From: Delphinus delphis
Taxonomy: Eukaryota > Chordata > Mammalia > Artiodactyla > Delphinidae
Length of the DNA stretch: 64,000 bases
NCBI RefSeq assembly: GCF_949987515.2
Contig: NC_082690.1
Location: 104,344,400 to 104,408,399 of the forward strand
Reading direction: 5' to 3'
The notes below the pieces were generated by a model. It was not told the origin of the DNA, did no database searches, and was given only the letters and a program-made list of their open reading frames with translations. This document shows positions 18,601 to 46,199 of this stretch, piece after piece. Each line of letters starts with the position of its first letter. The first letter of the stretch is position 1. A program made the position numbers and the translations under genes.

Positions 18601-21244
18601 GAGAATCTGCCTGCCAATGCAGGGGACATGGGTTCGAGCCCTGGTCTGGGAGGATCCCACATGCCGTGGAGCAACTAGGCCCATGAGCCACAACTACTGA
18701 GCCTGCGCGTCTGGAGCCTGTGCTCCGCAACAAGAGAGGCCGCGATAGTGAAAGGCCCGCGCACCATGATGAAGAGTGGCCCTCGCTCGCCGCAACTAGA
18801 GAAAGCCCTCGCACAGAAACAAAGACCCAACACAGCAAAAATAAAATAAATAAATTAATAAACTCCTACCCCCAACATCTTCAAAAATATAATAATAATT
18901 ATTATTACGTTTAAAAAAAAACAACAGTGGGGTTTCTACCTTGGGTGGTGTCAGAAGAAAGTGTCAACCAGAACACAGCCTCTCAATCAGTCTCCTGATT
19001 CAAAACATCCCCTCCCCACTTCCCAAGACTGGCCCTTCCCCTGCCTGTAACTTTCACTGGCTCCCCACTGCCCAGTCAAGTAAGGACCAACTCCTCACAC
19101 TCCATTCAAGGCCCTCCACCATCCAGTCCTCACTTACTGCCCTAGCCTTAATTCTCACAATTCCCACCAAATGCCTTCACTACTCCGTGCCCAACCTCCA
19201 AGCCTTTGTTCACACTGCTCCCCTAGCTCCGAATGCCCCTCACTTAGAATGCTCTCTCACCGTCCCATCCCCCTCTAGGTGAAATCCCACTAGTCTTTCC
19301 TCCCCTGAGTCTCTCAGCCAGAACTCTGTACCTATGCTGAGGCCCTGTATTTTACCAGAGGGCACACCCAAGTGAATACCAGGCTCCCTTCACCTCCCGT
19401 AATTGACGTGGGGACTAGGTCCCCAGGGCGCTGCCTGGAGAACCAGGCGGAAATCCCATCGCCTACCAGAATGGGCCTCTGCCTCTCTGTGGAGGCCTCC
19501 CCGGCCCCCCACCTGTGAGCAGCATGAGCCAGGGCAGCAGGAGGAGGGCGGCGGTGTGGAGGGGTGTGTGGGCTCGCAGCAGGGCCGACAGGGCAGGGCC
19601 CAGCAGCACAGAGACGTGCAGCAGGACGCCTGCGGCGTGAAGCAGCAGACACAGGAAGGGCCGGTAGTTGTGGAAGCCCACGCAGCGGCCCAGCAGGCGG
19701 CAGTGGTGGTCCCGGCGAAGGATGCAGATGCGGCAGGCAGAGCAATGCCCGCTGCGCGGTGGCACCTGGCTTTGGCACTGGTAGCAGTAACTGCAGGGAA
19801 GGAACCACAGGGTCAGTTCCCCCAGCAGCTCTGAGTGCCCCATTTCATGCCCGGTCAGCCCCTGAGCCCATCCTGGGGAAGCAGGCACAGCCCCTGCCCT
19901 CTCTAAGCTTCAGGTTCTTCACAGGTAAATGCAGGCTAAACACCACCTCCCAGGCCCTTCCATTCCTGGCACAGCAGGTCTGAGGGCTCTTCCAGCTCTG
20001 AGAGCCCCAGTACTGAGGCCTTTCTCGGGTCTCTAACATCTGGAAGCAAACTTCTCCTGTCCTCCACTGTTACCACCTCCGTCCAAGTCACCATGAGCTC
20101 CCCCCTGGATTATTGCAACAGCCTCTTGCCTGGCTTCCCTGACTCCACCTTTGTCCCAACTGGTGTAGTCTCACCCCAGCAGCCAGACTGATCCTTTTAA
20201 AATCTAAGTCAGGGGAACTCCCTGGAGGTCCAGTGCTTAGGACTCCGCGCTTTCACTGCCGAGGGCCCGGGTTCGATCCCTGGCACGGCCAAGAAAAAAA
20301 TAAATCAAGTAAATAAAATCTAAGTCATGTCCCTCCTCTGCTCAAAACCCTCCAATGGCTCTCCGTTTCACTTGTAGTAAAAAGCAAAGTCTTCGAGGTC
20401 TTAACAAGGTCTTTATGTCTCTGACTTCTCCCCCCTCACTCCACTTTGGCCACACTTACTGTTCCTGGAACATGCTGGGCAAACAAATGCCTCAGAGTCT
20501 TTGCATCATCTGTTCCCTCTGCCTGGAACGTTCTTCCCCCAGATGACTGTGGCTAACTCTCCCCCCTCCAAGTCTTTGCTCAAATGCCACCTTCTCAATG
20601 AGGCCTACCTTGACCACCCTATTTCAAACTGCAATTTGAGTCTCCTTTATCCTGCTCTTTCTGTTTCCTTACCACCAACACCTTCTAACATTCTACATTA
20701 TTTTCTGATTTATTACGCCTGAAGTTTATCATCTGCCCCCTCCCTGAAATCAGGAATATGTTTTATTGTACCTCCAGTGCCTGGAATAGTACCTTGCACG
20801 TAGTAGGTACTCAAATATTTGTAAGTGGATGAATGATACTCCTTCTGCCGTCTGGTTCAAGCGGATCTTACTGTAAACTGGTTCTAACATCTTCAGGTCC
20901 TGAGGCCCTCCCCCTGCCCAAAGCTCCCGCTTTTCCCCCCGCCAGATCCCGTGCCCCACTCACGCCCAGCCCTGGCCCAGACCACGGCCGGCCAGCATCA
21001 CACCCCGGATGCTGGGGTCCGAGCGCAGGAAGAGCCCCACGTTGCCCAGTAGATTGAGCAGCTGAAAGGTTGCCAGCGCAAGCTGCAAGGTCCGGGCCAA
21101 GGGTCCCAGTGGGGGCGGCCCGGGACCCAGTACCAGCACGTAGGCCAGCTCCAGGCCCACGGCCGCGGCCCACAGCGCGGTGAGCACAAGAGGAAGCCGC
21201 GCGGACGCCGCCTCCGCGCTCCCCACAGCCCTGGGCTGCCCCAT
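15632..21244 (-). CDS. ZDHHC24: DHHC palmitoyltransferase ZDHHC24, complete
   Basis: ZDHHC24 belongs to the DHHC protein S-acyltransferases, membrane enzymes that attach palmitate to cysteines. Three coding exons: 21244-20964, 19790-19513 and 15927-15632. They total 855 bases, or 284 residues, the length I recall for human. The start MGQPRAVGS follows the family start. Hydrophobic segments lie near residues 18-40 and 47-68. The zinc-binding cysteine-rich domain runs from about residue 96 to 131 and holds the catalytic DHHC at residues 121-124 ([15 protein letters not shown]). Further membrane segments follow, and the end is [10 protein letters not shown]. The gene is tail to tail with BBS1 and head to head with ACTN3. 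The reported enzymatic activity and substrates of this member are poorly known. The frame is intact. Confidence 0.95.
16400..16680 (+). mobile_element. L1 3' end remnant
   Basis: Contains the old L1 3' block: AGATTAGTGGTTGCCAGGGG, AACTAGATGGTGGTGATGGC and GAACTGTGCACTTGAAAATG, finishing in AATAAAAAAAG. It is antisense to ZDHHC24. Confidence 0.75.
18574..18862 (+). mobile_element. CHR-1-type SINE, long form
   Basis: Full-length element starting GGGGGGCTTCCCTGGTGGCG and ending AACAAAGACCCAACACAGC with an AAATAAATA tail. It lies antisense in ZDHHC24 intron 2. Confidence 0.9.
18990..19290 (+). mobile_element. L2-like remnant
   Basis: C- and T-rich text such as TTTCACTGGCTCCCCACTGC, ATTCAAGGCCCTCCACCATC and AAGCCTTTGTTCACACTGCT resembles the 3' part of L2. 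Divergence is high, so the family call is tentative. Confidence 0.5.
20040..20820 (+). mobile_element. Ancient L2-like element interrupted by a SINE
   Basis: The stretch reads like an old non-LTR 3' end (CTCAAAACCCTCCAATGGCT, TGGAACGTTCTTCCCCCAGA, TCTTTGCTCAAATGCCACCT) and finishes with the typical GCACGTAGTAGGTACTCAAA. A CHR SINE at 20212-20314 splits it. It lies in ZDHHC24 intron 1. Confidence 0.5.
20212..20314 (+). mobile_element. CHR-type SINE with internal deletion
   Basis: Starts GGGGAACTCCCTGGAGGTCC and has the B box GGTTCGATCCC, but goes straight to GGCACGGCC, missing most of the 3' body. It is flanked on both sides by AAAATCTAAGTCA, an exact duplication. Confidence 0.85.
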
Positions 21245-21560
21245 GGCCTGGACCCACTAGCGGTCGGATCCCGGGTACCCCTCCGCTTCCGTATTGGGGC
21301 GGGGAGAGTGGCAAACGGATGTCTGCTACGACCAATAGGAGCTCTGAAGGGGGTGAGCGAGCGTTGAGGTTCACGGGGAGGGCCCGCAGATACGGAGATG
21401 TGATTGAACGGCCGAACGAGCCAAAGAGATGCTTGGAATCTCGTTGGCGCTAGAGCCGGTAGGGCAGCGCGGTTACAGCCCACCCGCGCAGGCCCCGCCC
21501 CTCCCGCAGACGCTCCTCGCGCTGGTCCCGCTGGCCCGCACTCCGGGAGGATTGAGTTGC
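21245..21560 (-). promoter_or_regulatory. ZDHHC24 CpG-rich promoter region
   Basis: The sequence upstream of the ZDHHC24 start is G+C- and CpG-rich and continues the CpG-rich first exon. No clear TATA box is seen, which fits a housekeeping promoter. It lies in the 931-base gap shared with ACTN3; the start site is not resolvable by eye. Confidence 0.5.
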
Positions 21561-21844
21561 AGTTTGGGTGCTGTTGGTGTTTCGCGGCTCAGCACATTCC
21601 CCCTCTCCCTCTAGTCGCCCCGATATTAATAGCCCTGTTTCGGCCCATCCAGCTGGCTTGGAGCCCCTCCCCATGCTCTAGTGTCTCCCTTCATCACCCC
21701 AGAAAACATTCAAAACAGCTCGGCGCCTCGGTGTTTCTGACTGTGAAATGGGAATAGTGCTCCCTGTTTCCCACCAGCGCGACGCAGGAAAAGGGTCATG
21801 AGGCCCAAAAGGTAGCTTCTAGAGCAGTCTGCAGCCAGACTATT

Positions 21845-21960
21845 ATCGTCATCTTCGTTGTACATGTGAGGAAACAGACTCAGAGAGGCCCCGTGGCTTT
21901 CGCAAGAGTCACACAGCGCCCAAGCTGCGGAGCCGGAACGCGAACCCCGGATCTCCGTCA
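21845..21960 (-). repeat. MIR-like SINE remnant
   Basis: GTGAGGAAACAGACTCAGAG followed by GAGTCACACAGCGCCCAAGC and GAACGCGAACCCC is the reverse-strand MIR core. It is degenerate and lies between ZDHHC24 and ACTN3. Confidence 0.55.
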
Positions 21961-22070
21961 CGGGGTACATCCCAGTGCCCCCAAATTCTGCAGTCTCCTA
22001 GCCTCAGGGCAACCTGCTGCCTGGTCCCGACCCGAGTGGCCTCGCCCCCATCCGGCCCCTCCCTTCTCTC

Positions 22071-22080
22071 CCATATTTAG
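22071..22080 (+). promoter_or_regulatory. CArG-like box upstream of ACTN3
   Basis: CCATATTTAG differs from the SRF-binding consensus CC(A/T)6GG at one base. It lies 96 bases before the ACTN3 start codon, a plausible promoter position for a muscle gene. Function is inferred only. Confidence 0.35.
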
Positions 22081-22175
22081 CAGGAATCCGATCCGGGGCT
22101 GGGCCGGGTGCTACTTAACGCGGCCCCCGTGTTCTGGAGCGCGCCGAACGGAGCGGAGCCAGGAGCCCGAGCGAG

Positions 22176-34842
<12,667 letters not shown>

Positions 34843-34954
34843 CCTCGACCCCTGAGGTTCTCTATGCAAGTCCAGAGAGAGGATGCTTCCTCCGGCTGAT
34901 CCCATCCATCCCTCGGAGCAAGGGCCCTAGAGAATGACCGGCCAAGTGTTTCTC

Positions 34955-34960
34955 AATAAA
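34955..34960 (+). terminator. ACTN3 poly(A) signal
   Basis: AATAAA 113 bases after the ACTN3 stop codon, giving a very short 3' UTR. The facing CTSF signal lies 172 bases away. Confidence 0.85.
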
Positions 34961-35132
34961 AAGCCATGGTGGGCCCCTCTCCATCTCCTTCTGCTTCCTG
35001 AAGCAGAAGCTGGGCCCTCAGGCTTCTGGGCAGGACCAGTTGCCCCACCGTGACCCTCCTCCAGGGGTCCCCACCACCCCTCCTTGCCCTCAGGGTCCGA
35101 CATTCACACCACACTGGGCTCTAGGACACCTC

Positions 35133-35138
35133 TTTATT
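35133..35138 (-). terminator. CTSF poly(A) signal
   Basis: TTTATT on the plus strand reads AATAAA for CTSF, about 450 bases after its stop codon. Transcripts of CTSF and ACTN3 therefore converge without overlapping if both signals are used. Confidence 0.8.
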
Positions 35139-35587
35139 GTGTTAGAAAAGGTTGGTTACAACAGTTTCTCTAGACATGGAAGGCAACACTGTCCCCAGAT
35201 CCAGGGGGGACCAGAAAATTTATAGCATCAGAGGAAAGCCGGGGCAGGAAGCCTGAGCCTACAGAGGACAAAGCTGGCTTTAAGACCAGAATATTTTCTT
35301 CCCCCTGCTCCTTACCCGAGCCCAGGGTTCTTGCCCCAGCTTTGGCTGCCAAGACATCATCCTTCACCCCAAGATCCTCCTAGCTACCACAATTCAACAA
35401 AGGTGCAGTTGGGGAACTTCAGGGTGGGAGTAGGGGCTGTGCCCCTAGCCCAGTGGCCTTTGCTCACCCTGAGGTACCTGGTGCCCGTCCCTCAGCCAGC
35501 TGTGCCTCCTGGGGAGAGGCCTGGTCATGCAGGTCAGGCAGGGGAAGGGGCTGCTCTGGTCAGCACCAGGCCCGGAGCTGGTATGCC

Positions 35588-40091
<4,504 letters not shown>

Positions 40092-40330
40092 GGCGAGGGC
40101 GAAGCCGGCGTCCCGTCCTCAGGCTCTGACAGACGCGCGACCCAACCGACCGGGCTGAGCAGCCCGCGGTCGGGGGGGTCGGGGGGGTGGGGTGGGTTGG
40201 GGGAGCCCTGAGGGTCCCTCCCTCCGTCCCTCCCTCAGCTCCAGGGCGGCGGGGTGCCGGCCAATGGGCGCCGGTTGGGGGCGCCTGCGCGCTCGCTTAT
40301 TCACGTGAGGCTCATGGGTCGCGCTGGCTG
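40092..40330 (-). promoter_or_regulatory. CTSF CpG-rich promoter with CACGTG E-box
   Basis: The sequence upstream of the CTSF start is very rich in G, C and CpG. A CCAAT box is at 40260-40264 and a palindromic CACGTG at 40302-40307, within TTCACGTGAG, about 211 bases before the ATG. CACGTG is the core of the CLEAR element (GTCACGTGAC) bound by TFEB and related factors at lysosomal genes, which fits a lysosomal protease. Binding is inferred, not shown. Confidence 0.5.
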
Positions 40331-40415
40331 TGCAGGCATCCTGGCGCTAGTCCCGCGCTGATAACGCATCCTTGCACCAGCCGGGTCTGAGGAGGGGTGG
40401 CCCCAGCCGCAGCCT

Positions 40416-40922
40416 TGAAGTAATCTTCTTACGTCTTGGAGCTGCTGTTTGTGTAGCAGGAAGAGCCAGTTCTGACTCCCTGTTGGATCTGTTTCTTTTA
40501 CTTTAACCTTTGCTTTTCGTTGCTTTTGTTATTGTAATCACTGTCTATAGCTGTGAGCATCCTGCCACAGGGAACCCTGCCCCTCTGCCTGTTAAACTAA
40601 AGTGCCTTTGTTCAGCTCACAGAGAGACATTCTGACCCTGTCCATCTGTGAGTGGCTGCACAAAAGAAGAGATTAACACATCCCCTCCTATTTTGCAAGA
40701 TAAATGGTATTTTTACTTTACTTCCTCACCTCCTCCCCGTCTCTGTTCTATAAAAGAAACTGGCATCCAGACCCCGATAAGATGTTTTTTGGCGGACCCT
40801 AGTCCACCATCTTCTCAGTCTGACGGCTTTGTGAATAAAGTCGTATTCCTTGCCTCAACACCTCGTCTCCCGATTTATTGGCCTGTCGTGCGGCGAGCAG
40901 GGTGAGCTTGGACTTGGTAACG
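40416..40922 (+). mobile_element. Solo LTR of an endogenous retrovirus (ERV1-like)
   Basis: The block has LTR layout on the plus strand: TATAAAAG at 40749-40756, AATAAA at 40834-40839, then a U5-like segment (TCGTATTCCTTGCCTCAACA) and an end near GCTTGGACTTGGTAACG. No internal viral sequence follows, so it looks like a solo LTR. The 5' end is uncertain. It starts about 325 bases upstream of the CTSF start codon and points away from CTSF. Confidence 0.65.
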
Positions 40923-40959
40923 TTTGGGGAGGAGAAAGGATGCCGGCCTGAGAATAAAA

Positions 40960-41150
40960 ATAACTAGCATTTATTGCATGCTTATTATACATGTTATATG
41001 CCATCTCCCTTTAATCTTTGTAGCAATCCTGTGAAGTAGATGTTATTATCCCCGACTTATAATTGAGAAAATACAGGTTTAGGGAGATTAAGTGGCTTGC
41101 CAAACAGCTGCTAAGTGAAAGAGCTGGACTTGAACCCAGAGAGTTGGCTT
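40960..41150 (-). repeat. MIR-like remnant
   Basis: ATTTATTGCATGCTTATTAT, then AGGGAGATTAAGTGGCTTGC and CTGGACTTGAACCCAG: reverse-strand MIR, just beyond the LTR. Confidence 0.65.
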
Positions 41151-42029
41151 CAGAGCTTGAGTTCACAGCTCCACCAGCTCTTCGAAGCCCCTCTTCTCAT
41201 CAGCAAAATGGCAGCTAAAATTCCCTGCACTGGTACTGCCTCAGGCAGTCATGGGGATCAAACACAAACATGCAAACAGCGCACAGGGTTGGGACCGTTC
41301 TTCTGTTCCACCAAGTATTCACCACTGTGTTCAAGGCCTAGCAAGAAGAAGCATGAACAGATACACTAGGCATAGTGCTGCCTATTCGGAGCTCCCAGTC
41401 TAGTGGAGAGAGATGAGTAAAAGGAATTTTCCTCCAAGATGTTACCAGCTATGGGACAGGAAACAGGGAAGAGAGTTTTTAAGGGAGTTGGGGAAGCCCC
41501 AAAAGTGGGTAGAGGGTTAGTTTGGGCATGGAGAGTGGGGAGAGCAGGTCCTAAAGATCATCCGGTCCACAGCTGACTTCTTTTGGTAGCAGAGGGCTAT
41601 CGAGGCGAAGTGACTTTCAGCTACTCAAAACTTAGTGCTGGAGCCAGACCAGAGTCAGCTCCAAGCTCCCAGCTGATGTCTGAGAGGGAAGGGCCTGAGG
41701 GAGCCCAGCAGTGGCTGATCTCCCCCTGCTTGTGCCCTCCCCAGTTGCAGCTCTTCGGGGCTCCCTTTGTCTCTCTTGCAGGAGACAGTCCCAGGTCCTT
41801 AATCTGGCTCCTAAGGCTCCCTTCAGGTCCAGAAGCACCTTGGCTGTCACCTTGTGCTGTGCACTTGACACTCCAGTCTGACTCTATTTGCAGAAGTTCG
41901 AGCTCTTGCGCACCCTGGAAGCTTCACATTGCTCTTCCCTTGGACAAACTCCCAGACACCTTTCAGCTCTCGGTCTAGAGGATGATTCCTCAGGAAGGCG
42001 TCCCTGACCCACCCCTGAAACAGGAGGGA

Positions 42030-42600
42030 AGGGGGCAGGGCACAACCTCTGAAAGAATGACACAGCCCGAGGACATGACATAAACTGATTAGAACCAAAT
42101 GGGTCCAAGATGGTGGACAAGTCGACTTCCACTAGACCTTGAGCCTCAGTATACCTCACTGTAACACGTCAGCAAGCTAAATGACATACCTACAGGCGCC
42201 ATGACAGTTCCAAGCCCAACCACAGGGATCAAAAAGTGGGCGGTGGCCCAATTCCTGGAAATCCCCGCCCCTTCCCGAAATAGCTGGAATACTCCTCCCA
42301 CTCATTAGCCTAAGAAATTACCCACCTTTATGAAAACTGACAACCCCATACCCTGGGGCCACTCTTGCCTTCTGAGATGGCCTACACTCTGTGGAGTGTG
42401 TTTCTCTCTAAATAAATCCACTTTTTACCTATCACTTTGTCTCTCACTGAATTCTTTCTGCAGTGAGACATCAAGAACCTGCGCTTCATTAAGTCCCGAA
42501 AGCAGGTGTATGGCCTCAGTTGGAATACCAAGGCTTTTGGTCGGGTTTGAGTCCTGGCTGTGTGGGTTCGAATCCCAATCTGAGGTGCACGGTTTCACCC
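42030..42600 (+). mobile_element. Second ERV LTR-like block
   Basis: A plus-strand block with AATAAA at 42411-42416 inside TCTCTCTAAATAAATCCAC, followed by TATCACTTTGTCTCTCACTG and a long U5-like segment ending near CAATCTGAGGTGCACGG. Its composition and order fit an ERV1-type LTR. No clear internal region follows. Family name and both ends are uncertain. Confidence 0.55.
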
Positions 42601-43264
42601 CCACTGCCCCTGGTTGAGCTCAGTGCCATGGCCTCTGTATTCCTAGACCCTTAGCCCCGTGAACTGCCTCCTCCTGAAAGGTCTAGCAATTTCTAAGGCC
42701 CAGCAGGGGCAGTGAGACTTTTCTTAGATCTGGGTTTCCAGAGATCCACATTGCTGTCGTATTTATTTCACCTTCGTGGGAAACAGTCATCTTCCCCAAA
42801 GTCTGTTCCTTGGGCACCGGAGCCACCTAACAAGTGTCTGGGGGAAAGGGTGCCTCATTTTCTCATCAGAGCGAGGGAAGAGCGCATACTTGTAATTCAC
42901 AAACGAAAGGGAGGAATTTTTTTTAAGTCACACATATGTTATCTCAGGCAATTCTCACAACAACCTTCAAGAGAGAAACCGTACAATTACACATGAGGAA
43001 AGTGAAGCCAGGGGCATGGCAACATCCAGGCGCTGAGCTGAAAAGAGGGAGGCTGCAGAGGAGACTGAGAAGAAATGGACATTGAGAGAGAAGGAAGTCT
43101 GAGAGGATGAGGTCAAGAAAGTAGAAGAGAGTGGATTTCAAGAAAGAGGAAGTGGCTGGCTGTGTCAAATGCCACAGAGAGGGCAAGTAAGATGAGGAGA
43201 CAGAAGTGACCTTGGGATTGGGCAACATGTAGGTCATGGGGGACCTCATTAAGAGTGGTGAGTT

Positions 43265-43469
43265 GGGGGCTTCCCTGGTGGCGCAGTGATTGAGAGTCCG
43301 CCTGCCGATGCAGGAGACACGGGTTCGTGCCCCGGTCCGGGAAGATCCCACATGCCGCGGAGCGGCTGGGCCCGTGAGCCATGGCCGCTGAGCCTGCGCG
43401 TCCGGAGCCTGTGCTCCGCAACAGGAGAGGCCGCAGCAGTGAGAGGCCCGCGTACCACCAAAAAAAAAA
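43265..43469 (+). mobile_element. CHR SINE, short cetacean-type body
   Basis: Starts GGGGGCTTCCCTGGTGGCGC and ends GAGAGGCCCGCGTACCACC with an A run. Flanked by AGAGTGGTGAGTTGGG on both sides. The 3' copy of the duplication runs straight into another SINE. Confidence 0.92.
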
Positions 43470-43484
43470 AGAGTGGTGAGTTGG

Positions 43485-43600
43485 GAATTCCCTGGTGGTC
43501 CAGTGGTTGAGACTCCATGCTTCCACTGCCAGGAGCCCGGGGTTCGATCCCTGGTGGGGGAACCAACGTCCTGCATGCCTTGGAGCACAGCCAAAAAGCG
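43485..43600 (+). mobile_element. CHR-type SINE, short form, abutting another SINE
   Basis: Starts GGGAATTCCCTGGTGGTCCA, has the B box GGTTCGATCCC and ends GAGCACAGCC. It directly follows the target-site duplication of the preceding element. Confidence 0.87.
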
Positions 43601-43734
43601 TGTTTTTAAGATGGGAGACACTGGAGTATGCTTATGAGTTGATGGAATAGAAAGGGAGATATTGATGATTCAGGAGAGTGAGGGGAGAATTGTAGGAACC
43701 AATAGTTTGCAAAGAGAGGGGTGGTGTATCAGTT

Positions 43735-43970
43735 TTCTATCACTGTGTGGAACATTATCACAAAATGAATGGCTAGGGCTGCAGTCTCATTGGAGGCTGG
43801 ACTGAGGAAGGATCTGCTTCCAAGCTCACGGGGCTGTTGGCAGCACTCAGCTCCTTGTGGGACCTCAGACTGGGGCCTCAGTTGTTCGCTGGCTGATGGC
43901 TGTCTGCCACCCTCAGCTCCTTGCCATGTGGACCTTCCCAACACGGCTGCTTGTTTCCTCAAAGCAGGTA
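43735..43970. repeat. Ancient interspersed repeat, family not named
   Basis: CAGTTTTCTATCACTGTGTG, GGGCTGTTGGCAGCACTCAG and CTCCTTGCCATGTGGACCTT resemble a common old mammalian repeat that I cannot name with confidence. Confidence 0.45.
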
Positions 43971-44062
43971 AGGGAAAGCGAGGATATTAAAGTCTTGGCT
44001 AATATAATCACACATGTAGTCACTTGTATCAATCACCTCTGCTGTTTTCCTTTCCTTTTTTT

Positions 44063-44334
44063 TTTTTTTAAACTATTTATTTATTTTTGGCTGCATCGGG
44101 TCTTAGTTGCGGCACCCAGGATCTCTTGTTGTGGAGTGTGGGCTTCTCTCTAGTTGTGGCACACAGGCTCTCTAGTTGTAGTGCTCAGGCACCAGACCAT
44201 GTGGGCTCAGTAGTAGTGGTGCACAGGCTTAGTTGCCCCATGGCATGTGGGATCTTAGTACCCTGACCAGGGATTGAACCCATGTCCCCTGCGTTAGCAG
44301 GCAGATTCTTAACCACTGGACCACCAGGGAAGTC
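44063..44334 (-). mobile_element. CHR-1-type SINE, long form
   Basis: Poly-T, TTTTTGGCTGCATCGGGTCT at one end and ACTGGACCACCAGGGAAGTC at the other: a reversed long element, diverged. Flanks near CTTCTGCTGTTTTCTG and CTCTGCTGTTTTCCT suggest a duplication. Confidence 0.87.
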
Positions 44335-44519
44335 TCACACTTCTGCTGTTTTCTGTTGGCTAGAAGCAAGTCACAGGTCTCTCTCATACTCAAGGGGAGG
44401 GGAGAGGATTACACAAAGATGTGAACACCAGGAGGTGGGGATCATGGGGCCCACCTTAGAGGTCTGTCTGCATGCGTGTTCCCCAGAAGAGAGCCTGATA
44501 CACAAAAATACTAACAACA

Positions 44520-44730
44520 GTAAAAATAATGTCTAACATTTAATGAGCACTAACTACATGCTAGGCACTCAGCATTCTCAGTACATGCATATGTATTAGC
44601 CAAATGAACCCCACAACAACCCCACAAAACAGCTATGATGCGGATAAGGAAACTAAGGCAACAAGAGATTCAGTTACTTGCCCAAGTTGTAGAAAGGGTG
44701 AAGATGGAAGCAGGGTTTGAATCCAGTTCT
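44520..44730 (-). repeat. MIR-like remnant
   Basis: CATTTAATGAGCACTAACTA, AAGGAAACTAAGGCAACAAG and GCAGGGTTTGAATCCAG fit reverse-strand MIR. Confidence 0.65.
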
Positions 44731-44867
44731 AATACAGATAGAGATTCTGCTTCTCAAACTGGCCTCTGCAGACCCCGCGGTACAGGAGGGGTGCCATTTA
44801 AAGCCAGAGGATAAACAGAGCATTGTTTTCCCAGGTAAGCTCAATGAACTAAATAGATCAGCCACCA

Positions 44868-45001
44868 GAATTCCCTGGCCCTCCGGTAGTTAGGACTCTG
44901 TGCTTCCACAGCAGGGCGCACAGGTTCGATCCTTGGTCTGGAAACTAAGATCCTGTAAGCCGTGCGGTCAAAAAAAAGAAAAGAAAAAAAAAAAAAAAAA
45001 A
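44868..45001 (+). mobile_element. CHR-type SINE, short form
   Basis: Starts AGAATTCCCTGGCCCTCCGG and ends with a long A/AAAG tail. Flanks AGATCAGCCACC and AGATCAGTCACC form a near-perfect duplication. Confidence 0.85.
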
Positions 45002-45254
45002 AGATCAGTCACCCAGTGGCCAGGGGGTGTGGAGTGAGGAATGGGGGAGTAGTTGAAAATGCATGGTCCCGGCTTCTGCTTCAGTAGGTCTAGGTAAGGA
45101 ACTTGGAATATGTGGGTGAATCTTAGAAACATTTATGTTTGAAAAGTATGCCATTATATGTCAATTTCTACACTGAGATGAAGTTTATTTTAAATTTATT
45201 TTCTATTGGAATGTCCCCCAAATATTAGGGATGGTGTGCAAAATTTACAGTTGT

Positions 45255-45375
45255 TTTTTTTTTGGCCATGCCAAGTGGCTTAAGTGATCTCATTTCCCTG
45301 ACCAGGGATTGAACCCAGGCTGTGGCAGTGAAAGCACCAAATGAATCCTGACCATCGGACTGCCAGGGAATTCCA
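45255..45375 (-). mobile_element. CHR-type SINE, short form
   Basis: T run, GGCCATGCCAAGTGGC, reverse B box GGGATTGAACCC and the end GGACTGCCAGGGAATTCC. Confidence 0.83.
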
Positions 45376-45837
45376 GCAGCACTTCCTTAAAGACCTGAAT
45401 TTTCAATGAAATGGTAGTTGCTTGCAGCTCATCCCTAGGTTCCAGGATAAGGGGTTGATTTCGCCCTCTTCTGCCACTAGGGTTTGAGAAGGTCCGCATT
45501 TACACTAAAGCAAATGCTACCCAGAAATGAAAATGTCTGGGAGATGGCCCAACACCCTGGACCTGGCCAAATGGAACTTCCCTTTCTAGGACAAGGTAGG
45601 GCAAACAGCAGGGTTTCCTTCTGGGAATTTCACCTGATTTATGAAAATGGTAGTTAACAGCTGTATGGTCTGAATCTATTCCAGATCCCTCCAGCTCACC
45701 TCCTGACCCTTGGAAATGGTGGACACTTCTAAAAATTTTACCCAGTAAGTGAAATACTTCAGTTTCCTAAGACTTGTTTCCCCAAGACTGGGAGGTAGGA
45801 GAAAGTGAGAAGGGATTAGAAAAGAGGGAAAAATCAC

Positions 45838-45960
45838 AGGCTTTAGAGTCAGACTGACTAGCTTTTAATTCTGGTTTAGCCACTTCAAATTGGCTGTGTG
45901 GCTATGAGCAAGTTACTTTACTTCTCTGAGCCTATTTGCAGAAATAAGATAGAAATGTAC
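45838..45960 (+). repeat. MIR-like remnant
   Basis: GGCTTTAGAGTCAGACTGAC, then GGTTTAGCCACTTCAAATTG and GCAAGTTACTTTACTTCTCT: forward MIR core. Confidence 0.65.
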
Positions 45961-46199
45961 CTCATTCATCACCTCAGTTCTAGTCTTCTAGCAACAAACA
46001 AACAAACACTTGCAGAGAGAGTCCTAAAGGGTGGGATGAGAAGTGAGAGTGTGAAAGCCCAGATCCTTGTGGGGGTGGGGGGGACGGGAGGGGGGGTTCG
46101 GAAAGAGGAGAAGGCCAGTTAAGCAAAGCTTAGGTGGCTAGGCTTTCACATACACCAGAGGTTTCAAGCGAGCTCTACTGTCCCTGGAAATTTGAACTT

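Larger units (their letters stand above)
15928..19512 (-). other. ZDHHC24 intron 2 (3.6 kb)
   Basis: It holds an old L1 end (16400-16680), a long CHR SINE (18574-18862) and an L2-like stretch (18990-19290). The middle part, about 16700-18560, is purine-rich on the plus strand and has no recognised gene. Confidence 0.75.
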
